Below are positions 24,701-33,917 of a stretch of DNA of 64,000 nucleotides, piece by piece. Under the pieces are notes generated by a model, which worked only from the letters and a program-made list of their open reading frames with translations, did no database searches and had not been told where the DNA came from. The stretch comes from Amyelois transitella (taxonomy: Eukaryota > Arthropoda > Insecta > Lepidoptera > Pyralidae), in NCBI RefSeq assembly GCF_032362555.1, contig NC_083519.1:1319501-1383500 (forward strand), read 5' to 3'. Both the position numbers and the translations under genes were made by a program. Positions within the stretch are counted from its first letter, which is position 1, and the number at the start of each line of letters is the position of its first letter.

Positions 24701-27660
24701 CCGGGGTTTGGCTGATAAGATGAGGGCGACACAGGTCCACAGGGTTGCCAATGGTGTGCAAGATTCGGTACCAACTCTGCATTACTGCTTCAGCACTCAT
24801 ATCCGCTGGCACCAGCCCTGCGTCTTCTTCACCTATAGGTAAGAAAATTCCTTATACAGATATCGTACACAAATAAGCGGAGAAAGGATTCGAGTATACC
24901 CAGGATACTAGAGGTTATTCTTCGGCTTTTTTTAAAAATATATGACCGGTCCAGTGAATAGTCTATTTTGTACACAAAATACCTGAAAAAACCGACCTAC
25001 TATGACGCTTTGGAAGCGGCGGTAAATGTAATTTTAAGTAATTTATTTGGCGTCAACCAATGTTGTGAAAAACCAAAAGATATGAAACATGTTATACTTA
25101 GATACAGGCTTTGCTTAGGTCAAGCACCAGTTTCAAACAATTCTTCGTACCTATTTACAAAAATAGAACCCAACCAATTAACCAAATAAATATAAAGAAG
25201 GACGGGAGCACTTTGTATTAAGATGACAAGGAATAAATTTAATTGTAAGCCTATAGAATATTCTTTAAACTTTGTCAGTTAAAAAATACTTATATGAAGG
25301 TATAATAAAGTACTCACTGATAGGCATAGCGGGGAATAATGGACCATACATGTGTTTGAGTAGCCGCGCCGTCAAACATAAAGAGGCGCGTGTCCATTGC
25401 TCAGTGAGAGGCGCTCGATGCCGCCAACGGATGCATTGTTCGCGCAATGTACGCCATAATGGCGGGGATGGAAAGCACCTGTGAACAATAATGTTAGTTT
25501 ATTAATATTTACATACATACATATGTACATACCATCACGCCTGTTTCCCATTGGGGCAGGCAGAGACTATGGAATTCCACTTGCTGCGATCTCCCTGTTT
25601 TCAAGACATTCGAAATTTGGTCCTTGACAGTTCGACGTTAGTAATATTTATGCAGTAAAAACAATCACGCCTCCTTCATGAAGGGTTAAAAAAATCGATT
25701 ACCATCCACTATAATTTTCAAAAATCTTTTGATGCAATGTCATCGGTTAATGACTACGTACTTTTGATCTGGTCTTTCAACGCTGCAATGCATCTTATGC
25801 CGAAGTTTGAAGGCCACCCTAATAAGGTAGTTCGACGATCTTAAAGCGTAAAAATGTATCCATCGTTAGGATACATGCAGCTTCCAACTGGTCAAGGTGG
25901 ATAGTTCATATCTTAAAAGAAGCAAATGCTTCATGGAGTTTGGCATTTTTTTTATATTTTTAATGATGTTATCAATCATTTACAAGCTGCTGACAGCAGC
26001 AACAACGACATCACTACAACACATCATCACCTATGGCACGCTAGGATCCACACTTCAAACAGCACACACAGCACTCGCTCGCACAGCTGCTCAGCCGCTG
26101 AGTGGTGCGGCGCGGGCGGCGATAGAAGCGCTGAAGCCGCTGACAGCAGCAACAACAGTAAAGCGCGCCATTCACTAGCGCCCAGGTTGCCACTGCCGGC
26201 TAAAGATCGTGCCAGGCGGAGTACACGGTGGCATAGAACTGCTTGCTTGCTTATTAAGTCTCCACCTGCAAAAAAATGGACTCTTAATTACCAAGAGAAG
26301 AAAAATTACTAAGTACATAATAAAAACAAAATCTGTTCCGATCACCCTGACCCTACAATTTCTGTTTTTAATAGACAAAATGATTCAAGAAAAAGGTTTA
26401 TGGAAGGTACATAATATCAACATTAGACCCCATCATATACTTATTACTTATGTATATATAAGAAGGTAGAAGAACTTACCCAATTCCAATTGGTATACAA
26501 ATGAGAGAGCTTGTAATTAAAAACATTTTAAATTATAAATAAATAAGTCTTAAAATCAATTGATTATGGATTAAACTAATATCTTTGATTAACCTTAACT
26601 TCAAAATATCACAAAACATCATGTTAGATAATATCCTCTTATTATTACTTGTTATACAACTAAATACGCCATCAGCAGGATTAAATAAAAATAGCATTTA
26701 GATTCAGATTTAAGAGAATTTCCAAAGAAGATAATATAAACAAACTCACTCTCATCCGGCCTAGGCACAAACAAGTTCTGCAGATGCCTCAGTATCTTCC
26801 TGGCGTATCTATGGGGTTGGTCGCGCACCGGCGGCGGCGTGGCGGGCGGGGGGGGCACAGTGGGCGCGGCGGCCGGCAGCAGCGGAGACAGCCACGCGCA
26901 GCACACGCGGACGCAGTCGCGGACCGCCTCGTGTTCCGTCAGCGGCAGGCCTAAGCCGAAACGGATCACTTCTAGCACCCATTCTACCTGTAATAGAAAT
27001 AAACAGAAAAGATGCAATGTTTAAGTGTCGTTTATTTAAAAAGGGTATAGCGATAATTTATCGCGCAATAAAAACGGCGTCACAAGTGCCATGCTAGCCC
27101 GCTGGTTTTTAATTGAAATATTTTAAAATCACAAAACTGTAACTGAAGAGGTTTATAAAGATATTCTCAAGGTCAAAAACGATGATACCACAGAGAAAGT
27201 ACTATAAGTAAAGAAAAGTACTATATATTCAATACTTCATTGAACATGATATGATTATCATGTATTGATATACATATAATATGAAAGTAAAAAAAAGTAA
27301 TTTAAAAAACAATAACAATAAAGTCAGTCTGTTTATCTGTGTACTTTATTTAAACACATTAATCTCTGGAACAACTGAACCAATTCAAATCCAAAAAAAA
27401 TATTTTTATTAAAATAGAACACAAAAGTAAGATAGAGGTTACTCTGTGAATTACATGACTTTTTGGTACCCGTCTCAGACAACAGGTACCAACGTTTGTA
27501 GGATGAATATATAACTTACCTCAGCATCAGTATTAAGCGGGGTGGGCTCATGGCTAGCGAGCTGTCTCACAACAGCTAATACTACTTCCTTCCCCCCCAC
27601 CACGCCCAGCACACCACGCCCGCCTCCCTCCAAAGGGAGCGAGCTCCATTCTGAGTACAT
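8269..27660 (-). CDS. RALGAPB: Ral GTPase-activating protein subunit beta (complete)
   Basis: Twenty-eight exons join in one frame (4191 nt, 1396 residues; human about 1494): 27520-27660, 26750-26987, 26031-26265, 25318-25478, 24690-24832, 23955-24075, 21946-22071, 20854-20943, 20497-20619, 20094-20171, 19265-19430, 18452-18661, 17882-18057, 16697-16795, 16103-16237, 15653-15877, 15353-15450, 14851-15019, 14133-14301, 13115-13244, 12640-12741, 12139-12344, 11320-11455, 10612-10727, 10049-10209, 9762-9848, 9152-9386, 8269-8383. The start (MYSEWSSL) matches the family's N-terminus, and collinear similarity reaches the last exon (YQPPHVRRRHLIQEL). Known of the family: the beta subunit pairs with catalytic RALGAPA1/2 to inactivate RalA/RalB and lacks its own GAP activity. 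The exon 7 acceptor (22071) is the least certain border. Many introns hold degenerate copies of neighbouring exon pieces. Confidence 0.95.
8769..8835. repeat. (TA)n microsatellite
   Basis: Uninterrupted TA dinucleotides, about 33 units, in the last RALGAPB intron. Likely length-polymorphic. Confidence 0.98.
8960..9020 (+). repeat. Short dispersed repeat, pair with 40012-40085
   Basis: Shares GCATG(A/G)CACGCGCGACG and AAACTATCGCTGT-type blocks with the segment near 40014. The second copy is bounded by CGTAGCATGGCA and its reverse complement, suggesting a small terminal-inverted-repeat element. Confidence 0.5.
10922..11158 (+). repeat. Family A repeat copy, diverged
   Basis: Diverged copy with CCCATTGATGCC, CATGGGCTAGCAA, CAGCTGAACGTAGCC and a (ATGT)-type end, lying in RALGAPB intron 23. 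Confidence 0.7.
13115..16795 (-). CDS. RALGAPB: RALGAPB exons 14-20, second helical region
   Basis: Encodes about residues 670-1011. Matches in order are SESSATGSESHTS (linker), WKADLQVSLAALDLLSGLAQ, HSRDLHSCVVAAYACLASWL, MEVVELGISGTKSN, SMRVRDAAESLLMLILEQ, LRHFVADGNILLSLLEEPL and GWGRFAWSLSSRG. Exon 19 ends at a weak donor (GTAATT at 14132) inside an array of degenerate copies of its own 3' end; the phase (2) nevertheless fits exon 20 exactly. Confidence 0.92.
13430..14132 (-). repeat. Degenerate array derived from the 3' border of RALGAPB exon 19
   Basis: In the intron directly after exon 19, a block containing TACTAGGCTNGCATNAG plus an AAGAG tract recurs at about 13518, 13724, 13885, 14001 and 14079 (plus-strand reading). 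Between these blocks lie sequences resembling the exon's plus-strand text, for example ACAGTCTACAAACTAGGCCC near 13767 against the exon end near 14133-14165. Copies are diverged and not open in the exon's frame, so I read them as decaying duplications, not exons. Confidence 0.55.
14515..14665 (+). repeat. Family D repeat copy
   Basis: The fullest copy: GCAGTGTAGTTTGTTCCGCC at its left end, CGCTTTGGAAGCGGTAGTAG, then ATACCTTGTATCCAATTTTG. It lies in RALGAPB intron 18. Confidence 0.75.
17511..17572. repeat. Imperfect inverted repeat of about 28 bp
   Basis: The left arm (17511-17538) and the reversed right arm (17545-17572) share CATTATAA, ATGTTACCTT and outer CAATT with few mismatches around a short loop. 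It lies in RALGAPB intron 13; possibly a small MITE remnant. Confidence 0.6.
17882..22071 (-). CDS. RALGAPB: RALGAPB exons 7-13, variable linker and central helical region
   Basis: Exons 7 and 8 encode a low-complexity linker (DDTPPQHRRLAKSFSVSAA, then SRPPSVAPTTPPN) matching the disordered Ser/Pro linker of the family. Exon 9 restores strong similarity (RPRVNSIFHLFGEWLFEAAL), and exons 11-13 continue it (RAEALGTICRVLCS, VPDYITALDRVLSEREP, KAAISALLSLLAFPYHYK). Exon 12 ends two bases into a codon, so the TAG read through the border is not a stop: joined to exon 13 it becomes TAC. Exon 11 is extremely GC-rich against its AT-rich introns. Confidence 0.9.
18062..18330 (-). pseudogene. Two decaying copies of RALGAPB exon 13
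   Basis: Just 5' of exon 13 (17882-18057) are two further copies. Copy 2 (about 18093-18212) keeps an acceptor (TTTCAG), an open frame reading SLMRGKLSLTCMSAVQVEW and a possible donor (GTAAGG). Copy 3 (about 18235-18320) keeps only the 3' half from VEWSDFLAMPLLYALYLC. Both lack the last ~60 nt of the real exon and its AAG-GTGAGT donor. Their usable donor is in phase 0, whereas the next real junctions need phase 2 or phase 1, so inclusion would break the frame. They read as pseudo-exons from recent tandem duplication. Confidence 0.8.
18995..19165 (-). repeat. Family A repeat copy, reversed
   Basis: Reads on the minus strand with the AGACTGNTGGTT, ATCTCAATTCTATTATAAAG and TTGGGATTCTTTTT landmarks; in RALGAPB intron 11. 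Confidence 0.65.
19440..19640. repeat. 65-bp minisatellite at the acceptor side of RALGAPB exon 11
   Basis: Units begin near 19461, 19527 and 19592 and share TGCAGGAAAATAATAACTAG, GGTTGCAACGTTATTACGAA and CATTCGTGTA; the third is partial. The real intron end beside exon 11 (about 19431-19475: GTGCAACGTAGTAATTTTAA then CTGTACAGTCGCCTGCAGG) is itself a diverged unit, so the array seems to have grown from the splice-acceptor region. Confidence 0.85.
20690..20765 (-). repeat. tRNA-derived SINE head, reversed
   Basis: The minus strand reads TGGCGCAGTGG (A box) followed by GGATTCGATTCCCGGC (B box). There is no acceptor stem or anticodon arm of a true tRNA. It lies in RALGAPB intron 8. Confidence 0.7.
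21000..21096 (+). repeat. Family A repeat, 3' fragment
   Basis: Carries AACGTGGCC, GGCTCTGTCTACCCCGCAAG and GGATATAGACGTGACTA; in RALGAPB intron 7. Confidence 0.7.
21530..21630 (-). repeat. tRNA-derived SINE, reversed and truncated
   Basis: The minus strand has TGTGGCGCAGCGGTAGTGCG then TGAGAAACTTTCTCTGATTG, matching the head and body of the SINE copies at 47276 and 62137 but lacking the B-box part. Confidence 0.65.
23955..27660 (-). CDS. RALGAPB: RALGAPB exons 1-6, N-terminal helical region
   Basis: Encodes about residues 1-346. Recognisable blocks in order are MYSEWSSL, KILRHLQNLFVPRPDES, VLCVLFEVWILACHRCFPSP, EQWTRASLCLTARLLKHMYG, VMQSWYRILHTIGNPVDLC and PAIFHKAMKGIAAHVDAFLG, each with a clear counterpart in vertebrate RALGAPB. 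A proline/alanine-rich insert in exon 2 differs from vertebrates. All six exons have canonical splice borders with matching phases (0,1,2,1,0,1 at the successive donors). Confidence 0.95.
24127..24680 (-). pseudogene. About four degenerate tandem copies of RALGAPB exon 5
   Basis: In the intron after exon 5 (24690-24832) the exon's 3' portion recurs. The nearest copy (24549-24672) retains a donor (TTACAG-GTAATA) and the reading NMSAETAMQSWY against the exon's DMSAEAVMQSWY, then shifts frame. Others end near 24495, 24371 and 24227, each marked by GCCTGGTAC or CCCTGGTAC and by CGGTACC, GATGAGGGCGACACAG or GTCCGGGGT-type blocks. None is open over its full length. They are best read as decaying tandem duplications. 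Confidence 0.8.
24998..25070 (+). repeat. Family D repeat fragment
   Basis: TGACGCTTTGGAAGCGGCGG followed by a GGCGTCAACCAATG block, in RALGAPB intron 4. Confidence 0.6.
25508..25640 (+). repeat. Interspersed repeat, family C
   Basis: Landmarks are ATCACGCCT, CAGAGACTATGGAATTCCAC and GCGATCTC. Better copies at 50546, 60515 and 62695 give TCTTTCCCGGAGGGGTAGGC, ACTTGCCACGATCTCTGCAT and ACTTCTTTCGCTTCATCCAC. Confidence 0.65.
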
Positions 27661-28547
27661 GCCGCCACAATCGTTGCTCTAAAATGTGATCATTTATTAA
27701 CTCAAACTTGTTTCTTGGAATTTTTCTTTAAATAAGCACTTAAGTTGATGCTAATGAACTTTCATTCATTCATTTGTTCAACTCTAAACATTTGTTGCCC
27801 TCTTTTCACTTCACACAAACATTCTTTCACACTACATTATCAAATTTAGTAAACTTTAGTAAAAATATATTGTTTTAAATTATTTCCCTACTTGGATTAT
27901 GGAAATGCATTATGTTAATGTTATTTCGGAGGTGGGTGCTAACATCTTCAACACAGTTAAATAATTGCTGCAGGTGTTATCATTACCCTTAGTGTTTTAA
28001 ATGTGCTTTGTTCTCAAGGTTACAAATCAATATTTTTTCATTTTTAATTTTCTTATAGCTTAATAAGCCAGGTAAAATTAATAATACAGGTTTTCAATAA
28101 TCATGGATAAAATCATAATTATTTCAAATTGTTGATTGATGATGATAATAATAATTCATAATAGTTCTGATAATGTCTTAGTTAGAAAATTAATAGCATT
28201 AGTTGGACTTTATTCAACAATGCCTAGAATAGATGTATAAACGGAACATCTACATAATAGTAGCTGTTACATAGGTAATTGCATACCTAATTGAACAAAT
28301 ACATACACATTACAGCAAATTTATCCTGGTTTATTTTTACAGATTCCTTCCCATGAAACAATTACATATGAACTGGCTTTATCGACATTAAACATTTAGG
28401 TATCTCTGTTTAGCAACGGGTATCTATTCTCCTAAGAAAGCAGGGTTCATAATTTAAAAAATGTGATGACATAAAAGTTTGTTTTTGTACTCCATTAATG
28501 TTTTCATGGACATTTTTGTAAGCAATTAAATGAGCAACGTTACATAC
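27661..28547. other. Non-coding stretch above RALGAPB exon 1
   Basis: AT-rich sequence without a supportable exon; probably the first intron of RALGAPB. Confidence 0.5.
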
Positions 28548-28960
28548 CTTGTGATTGACTCTGTTGAAGATACCGACATTCATAAATATGGTAATATAAC
28601 GGTGTACACCGTTAGACCGCTCCGCCTCCCAAACAACTATGAAACAGATCAACACAACCAATACAACAGTAAGTTGTAAAGATTTGGGTACTTTAACAAC
28701 AGTCGATGGCGCTTTACTTGTTCCTATGTGGAAAACTTGTCAGTTTTTCTACTCAACATAAAACACATATTGTGATTTGGAAGAAAAACAGAATCAAAAC
28801 ACTGTAACCATACGTAATTAGAAAATCTAATTGGAAAATGACAGTGACGTACTGAGTGACAGCTGGCCAGCTGACAGCTGCGATAGTGACTGACAAGACA
28901 GTAGCGGTCCTAAGCGAGACAAGCCAATATTGTTTAAGCAAAGAAAGGATTTTTTTATTG
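28548..28960 (-). promoter_or_regulatory. RALGAPB: Probable 5' leader exon and promoter region of RALGAPB
   Basis: On the minus strand a strong donor (CACAAG-GTATGT at 28547) can join the acceptor before AGCAACGATTGTGGCGGC-ATG of RALGAPB exon 1. The stretch 28548-28740 has no stop in the frame that would run into the RALGAPB start and reads as a hydrophobic segment (LQLTVVLVVLICFIVVW), but no in-frame ATG is visible. Above it, 28840-28930 is less AT-rich with a TACGTCAC box, as near a start site. No TATA element seen. Transcript evidence is lacking. Confidence 0.4.
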
Positions 28961-29204
28961 CTGGACCCATAATCTCATAACTTTCCGTGAAAGAATCAGG
29001 TTAGGGTTTGTAGATAGGTTTGGTCTGTCCGTTATTTGATAGTGTGTTCTAATCTTGTTAGAACTAAGTTTGATTGTTAGGTTGACAATTGCTAGATGGG
29101 ATAAACAAGTAATGTTTTTACAGACACAGATATAATAACATAACTTGAAGCAGATATAACATTTCCTTGAAAATTGCGGGTAAATTATGCATAAAAATAT
29201 AAAC

Positions 29205-29285
29205 TTCAGCGTGGCCTTTCAGTCTTTTAAAGACTGTTGGCTCTGTCTCCCCACGAGGGATATAGACGTGATCATATGTATGTAA
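29205..29285 (+). repeat. Family A repeat, 3' fragment
   Basis: Begins at AGCGTGGCC, contains TTGGCTCTGTCTCCCC and GGGATATAGACGTGATCATA. Confidence 0.65.
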
Positions 29286-29733
29286 ACTTCATAAACAGGG
29301 CCAAACTCAGTACCTACTTATCTAATATTGATTTTACATCAAGGAAGGTGCTCAATATGTGGGGAATTTATGCTTCCAAGATGTTCACATTAGCTAGGAC
29401 ATTTTTGGACTGAAATGTCAGTTACAAATATCTTCTTGATTTGGAAAGGCACATTATGCCGGTGATCGCTGTAATAATACGATGTAGAGCTTTATTTGGC
29501 CTGACACTTACTCATTATAAAAAATAGATTTAGCTAGTAAGAGACTTAAACCTAAAAATGAAACATTCTTCCTGCCGCGTCCCGTGTCGTTGACCCAGTT
29601 ATTCATTTCAAGTTCTTATAACCGTGCCCAACTGTGTGCCCAACCAAACATTTTGTAGCAGTCCACTGTACCTTGTAGGTAGTAAGTACATACTTAATAA
29701 AAGTTACACCAAAAAGTAGGTATGACAAATATT

Positions 29734-31460
29734 TTATTTAACTTTAACTGAGATTTGCAACAAGACCTTCCTTCCGTCCAATTTGAAGCGGAACACAATC
29801 GTACTATCAACTGTCGGCAAAGGAAGTGGAAAGTGTTTCGGCGGCAATTCCACGTTTTGGACGTGGTATGTTCCCTGAAAAACAAGATAGCTCGATTATT
29901 GAAAATACGAGTAGGTTCATCGTGTTGGTACTGAAATATGAAAATTTTGTAGAACCAGAGATACATTTATCTTGCTTCCAAACCACATACCTTACCTACA
30001 TACATATGTACCTAAGCAAGTTAAATCTATCCGATTATAGTGTGGTGCCCTGCACCAATATACTAAAGAATGGGACTCCATCTCTTTCCCATGATAGGCT
30101 TATATAAGTAATTGGGATTTCTTTTAGGCGATGGGCTAGCGACTTGTCACTATCTGAATCTCAATTCTATCATTAAGCCAAACAGCTGAACGTGGCCAGT
30201 ATTTCATGACTGCTGCCTCTGCCTACCCCGCAAGGAATATAGATGAGATTATATGAATTAATTAAATCTATCCCTGGTTCTTCAAAATTTTCCTGATAGG
30301 ATTCGGTATAAAATATACCTAGTCTTATTCTATCTTCAGTAATACAGCGGAGCGTAGCCTTTGAGAGACTGTTGGCTCTGTCTACCCAGTAAGGGATCAA
30401 GATGTGATTAGGTATATGTAGGAATGAATGTATGTTATTCCGTTGTCTATGCTTAATTAAGTACAATATCCTACTTTATTTACAGTATACTATAATTACT
30501 TTAAAAATAATTTGTTAAGATCCGAATACTGAGACTTTCGAATACTAAGATCTGACTAAGTATTTTAGACTGAGTATTATTATGTAGCACTATCAGACAT
30601 AGATACATACGTTTAACAAAATATTAATATATGCCTATAAATATTTCATAATCACGTCTTTTTCCGAAGAGGTAGGCAGAGACTACATCCTTCCACTTAC
30701 CACGATCTCTGCATACTACTTTCATAACTCTCCTAATGCAAGCTCGGCGGTTTCGGGTAGATACTCTTGATCTAACCTTGTAGGCGGACTTAATGCTAAT
30801 AGTATTAAGTAGTTAGGTACCATTGGGTACATTGAGCTTAGTACAATACTTACAGCAGGCAAGGGGCATTTTGGCGCTATAGGTGGATTAAAGTACTCCA
30901 AAAGGAATATTTTTATCCAGTTCATAGTCAATGAAATACATATTTTGTTTTTAAAAATGAGTTCCGTACCAGATTTCTGTTTATACTCAATTGTTAACTG
31001 AAATAAGAATATATTTATTACTAACTTAAACCTCTGCGGAGCGGTGGAAAGGAAATAAATAAAAATCTTTGAATGAGAAGTTCTCGTTTGATCCTGAAAA
31101 TTGAAAAACTCTGTTTTGCTTTGATACTTTGGTAGTTTCTAGGTATTTTTATTTGTAACCATAAAAAACTTGAAAACTACTGGAACGATTTTGATGATAT
31201 AATTATAAAACTAAAAAGGCAAAACCTTAAGTAACATAAGCTCTTTTCTTAGGATATTCCCACGGGAACGATTCAAACGGGTATGCGGTTATCTTATCAG
31301 TATCAATTATTACCGTGACGTTGTTACCCCACGGATATAAAAGCGTGGCTGAAACGTTAGTCTTGTAGGGCTCCCCTCGTCGCTTTCTGATCGTAAAGGC
31401 CTCTGCGTTTATCACGTAACTTGAATCGTAGAAGTCGATCACACCATATTCTTGGCGTAT
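29734..31460 (-). CDS. DUF1091-type small secreted-protein gene (first exon not found)
   Basis: Three exons join in phase 0: 31236-31460, 30854-30997 and 29734-29874, ending TAA, with AATAAA overlapping the stop. The last two give CPLPA joined to GTYHVQNVELPPKHFPLPLP, the cysteine-proline-glycine-tyrosine pattern followed by a Leu/Pro stretch and a short beta segment typical of insect DUF1091 proteins, which are small, secreted and mostly of unknown function. The first exon here reads IRQEYGVIDFYDSSYVINAE. The expected signal-peptide exon was not identified. The continuous frame above 31460 starts in repeat-like sequence and is probably intron. The donor after 31236 (GTTACT) is weak. Introns hold repeats of families A and C. 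Confidence 0.65.
30073..30260 (+). repeat. Family A repeat copy
   Basis: Nearly full copy: CTCCATCTCTTTCCCATG, GGCGATGGGCTAGCGAC, AAACAGCTGAACGTGGCC. It lies in the last intron of the DUF1091 gene; a 3' fragment follows at 30345-30435. Confidence 0.75.
30345..30435 (+). repeat. Family A repeat, 3' fragment
   Basis: GAGCGTAGCC, GACTGTTGGCTCTGTCTACC and AAGGGATCAAGATGTGATTA. Confidence 0.65.
30645..30785 (+). repeat. Family C repeat copy
   Basis: ATCACGTCTTTTTCCGAAG, GGTAGGCAGAGACTACATCC, CACTTACCACGATCTCTGCA. Confidence 0.7.
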
Positions 31461-32003
31461 CTGGAGGAAATGTATTTTAAAACGACACGTACCTACTGTA
31501 AGTACATATAACATCTTGATACAAAAGTCAATCAATAATTGTAAATGGATGACTTGATGATAGAATTGAGATATAGAGATAGTCATAGCCCACTTATACC
31601 TAAGTTAGAACATGGAAAAAATATCATGTTGATAAAACCTATAATTCGACGACCTCCGTGGCACATTTTACCCCTGCAAGACGGTAGTCCTTCATTCGAT
31701 GCCCGTTTTGTAGGTAGGTAAAGAGTGGTTCTTTCGTTTCGTCCTAATCGCCTTTCCAGGTCAAAAGTCGTTAGGAATATTGTAATCAACCGTATTTTTT
31801 TTATTGAATAAAGTAGGACGTACTTTTATCTTAAATATCCATCATCTATATCAGGTTTAAACCCCATAACAAAAAAAATTTTAGAACAGAAACATGTATT
31901 TTTTTCATTCCTCTCCTTGTTCAAATGGACCCTCAGAACGTTGTGACACACTTTTGTTGACTTTCCTAGGAGAAAAGTACATATTTTTTTTTCTTTTATA
32001 CTA

Positions 32004-33917
32004 AGGTAAAGTCACTCAATTCCGAGGGGTTCCAAAACTGGCAGGTAATTGCGATGTATTTAGAATAACGGTATTTTCATTCAATTTTACAAGTTCACTT
32101 TGACCGCAAAATACGTAATTCAGTTAAGAATATATTGACTCATGTTTATGTGTGCAAATTATTGCCATAGTGTGTGCACAATTTAAAATAATCGGTTAGT
32201 TCGACGCCAGCAGCTGACCCGGAAGCGCGCTTCTTGTATTTCGAACCTAATTTACGTGAGTACTACATTTTTTAAATAGCGTTTAATTTGTGAATTTTAC
32301 GATCTGTGACTTTTTTGTTTATGTAGGAATATTAAAAGGGGTATTTAAAATATATAAACCTTTTAGATTTTGAGTATTTGTTCTGAAATTCATGAGAAAA
32401 TTAGATTTTAAAATACCGCGGCATTAGGTTTCCAATAATTCAGTAGGTTACTAATTGCCGATGTACAACGGGATTAGGAAATCGAAGAGGGTTACGTTTT
32501 TTTTAAATTTTGAGTTCACTATTGTGATTAAGAAATTAATATTTTAGTAGTAATCTCTTAAATAACCAATAGTTGTAAAAATGTATTTCCGATGTACACT
32601 TTGACGTTACATTTGTTAGATATAATAACCTAAATAATACCTTTTTAGGTACTTTATTGTTTTCTTGGTTCGAAAAGCAACATTGATATTATTAGATTAT
32701 TGGTGTGTTCTGATTAAATTTTATTTCTGCTTTATATTTTTAATGTAATATATATCGATAGCATTTAACTAAGTATTGGTATATTGACAAATATTTTATT
32801 TTATATCACTCGGAATTAAAAAACTTGTTTGAGAGTATTAAAACACAAATCCGATGTATTTAGAACGGAATAAGGTTATATGAACACTTAATTCCGTGGT
32901 ATCGATACAAGAAAAATACAGTGTGTTCCTTATCTAACTTTTCTCGTTTATAAAGCACTAAACCATCCATACATCTAGGGACCCTTTAGATTAATTTTGA
33001 TAAATCATTCTTTTCAGATTTACTTACGTAATTTTAATATTTAATCTTAATTGTTTTGTTATAGAATAATGAACCCAAGAAAAAAATACACAAAAAAAGA
33101 TCTTCAAAATGCTATCACGGAAATCAATAATGGCAGCAGCGTCTATAAAGTTTCTCGAGATTATAATATTCCAGAGACGACATTGCGCGATAAACGTGAT
33201 AAAAAATATTGCGGTGACATTCCCGGTAGAAAAACAATACTTTCAAAAGCGGAATAAACAAAAATTGTTGACTGGATTCATTATCTAGGAAAACAAGGTT
33301 TTCCAGTTACCAAAGAACAATTAAAACAAGGAGTAGCCAAGTTGGTCGAAAATTTAAAAAGACCGAACACTTTTAAAGATGGTATCCCAGGTAAACATTG
33401 GTTTACCGGTTTCTTATCAAGACATCCGACTGTTGCAAAAAGAGTAGCACAAGCATTACCTGAAGTGCTGAAGTTGATTATATTTTTAATTTTATACGAG
33501 ATTGGTATTTAGCCATAAGTATTATTAATGTTTATGTTTGAATTATTAATATCTAGATATTAATCATGTACCAACAATAAAACTGATTTCAAAATAAAAG
33601 ACTTGATTTTTGGACACTCTGTATTTATTATCCCCACCTCCATTTTATAATATTAGGTACACTCGGATTTAGGAACAAAATCCATCGGAATTAGGATTTT
33701 TAAATCGGAATTAGGGTCTTTGGAATTATTTATATTTTTACATTATTTCACATTTATACTATTTGTTTACTGACCAATTGTAGATTTATTTCAAAAGTAA
33801 GATAAATAATACTGCTGATAAATATAACCAAATCTTCAAAAGAGCACATTAGATACTTAAATTTTAATGTTCACTTAACTTCAGGTGAAAATACCGCGGA
33901 ATTAGGTGACTTTACCT
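32004..33917 (+). mobile_element. Pogo-like DNA transposon, non-autonomous, with TIRs and TA target duplication
   Basis: Both ends carry a 24-bp terminal inverted repeat (AGGTAAAGTCACTCAATTCC at 32004 and, reversed, AGGTAAAGTCACCTAATTCC ending at 33917) with three mismatches, flanked by TA on each side (32002-32003 and 33918-33919). A motif of the form CGGAATTAGG recurs inside (about 32414, 32469, 32810, 32885, 33664, 33685, 33706), resembling subterminal binding sites. The interior encodes only the DNA-binding part of a pogo/Tigger transposase; no DDE domain is present. Confidence 0.88.
33069..33513 (+). pseudogene. Pogo/Tigger-type transposase, DNA-binding domain remnant
   Basis: From ATG at 33069 the frame reads MNPRKKYTKKDLQNAITEIN, a psq-type helix-turn-helix, and is cut by TAA at 33255 right after RKTILSKAE. 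Past the stop, in the same frame, it continues with KIVDWIHYLGKQGFPVTKEQ and FKDGIPGKHWFTGFLSRHP, the CENP-B/Tc5-type second helix-turn-helix. It ends without a DDE catalytic domain. Known of the family: these domains bind the element's ends. Nonfunctional as transposase; it could at most make a 62-residue DNA-binding fragment. Confidence 0.85.

Noticed and set aside
25926..26312. Plus-strand frames over 25900-26300
   Set aside because: Antisense shadows of RALGAPB exon 3 (26031-26265), which fits the family on the minus strand.
28753..28941. Hydrophobic 62-residue minus-strand frame
   Set aside because: No ATG start and it lies in the probable promoter/leader region; composition alone does not make it a gene.
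31463..31586. N-terminal extension of the DUF1091 gene starting at ATG 31584-31586
   Set aside because: The start region matches repeat family A text, and a good acceptor at 31461 suggests intron.
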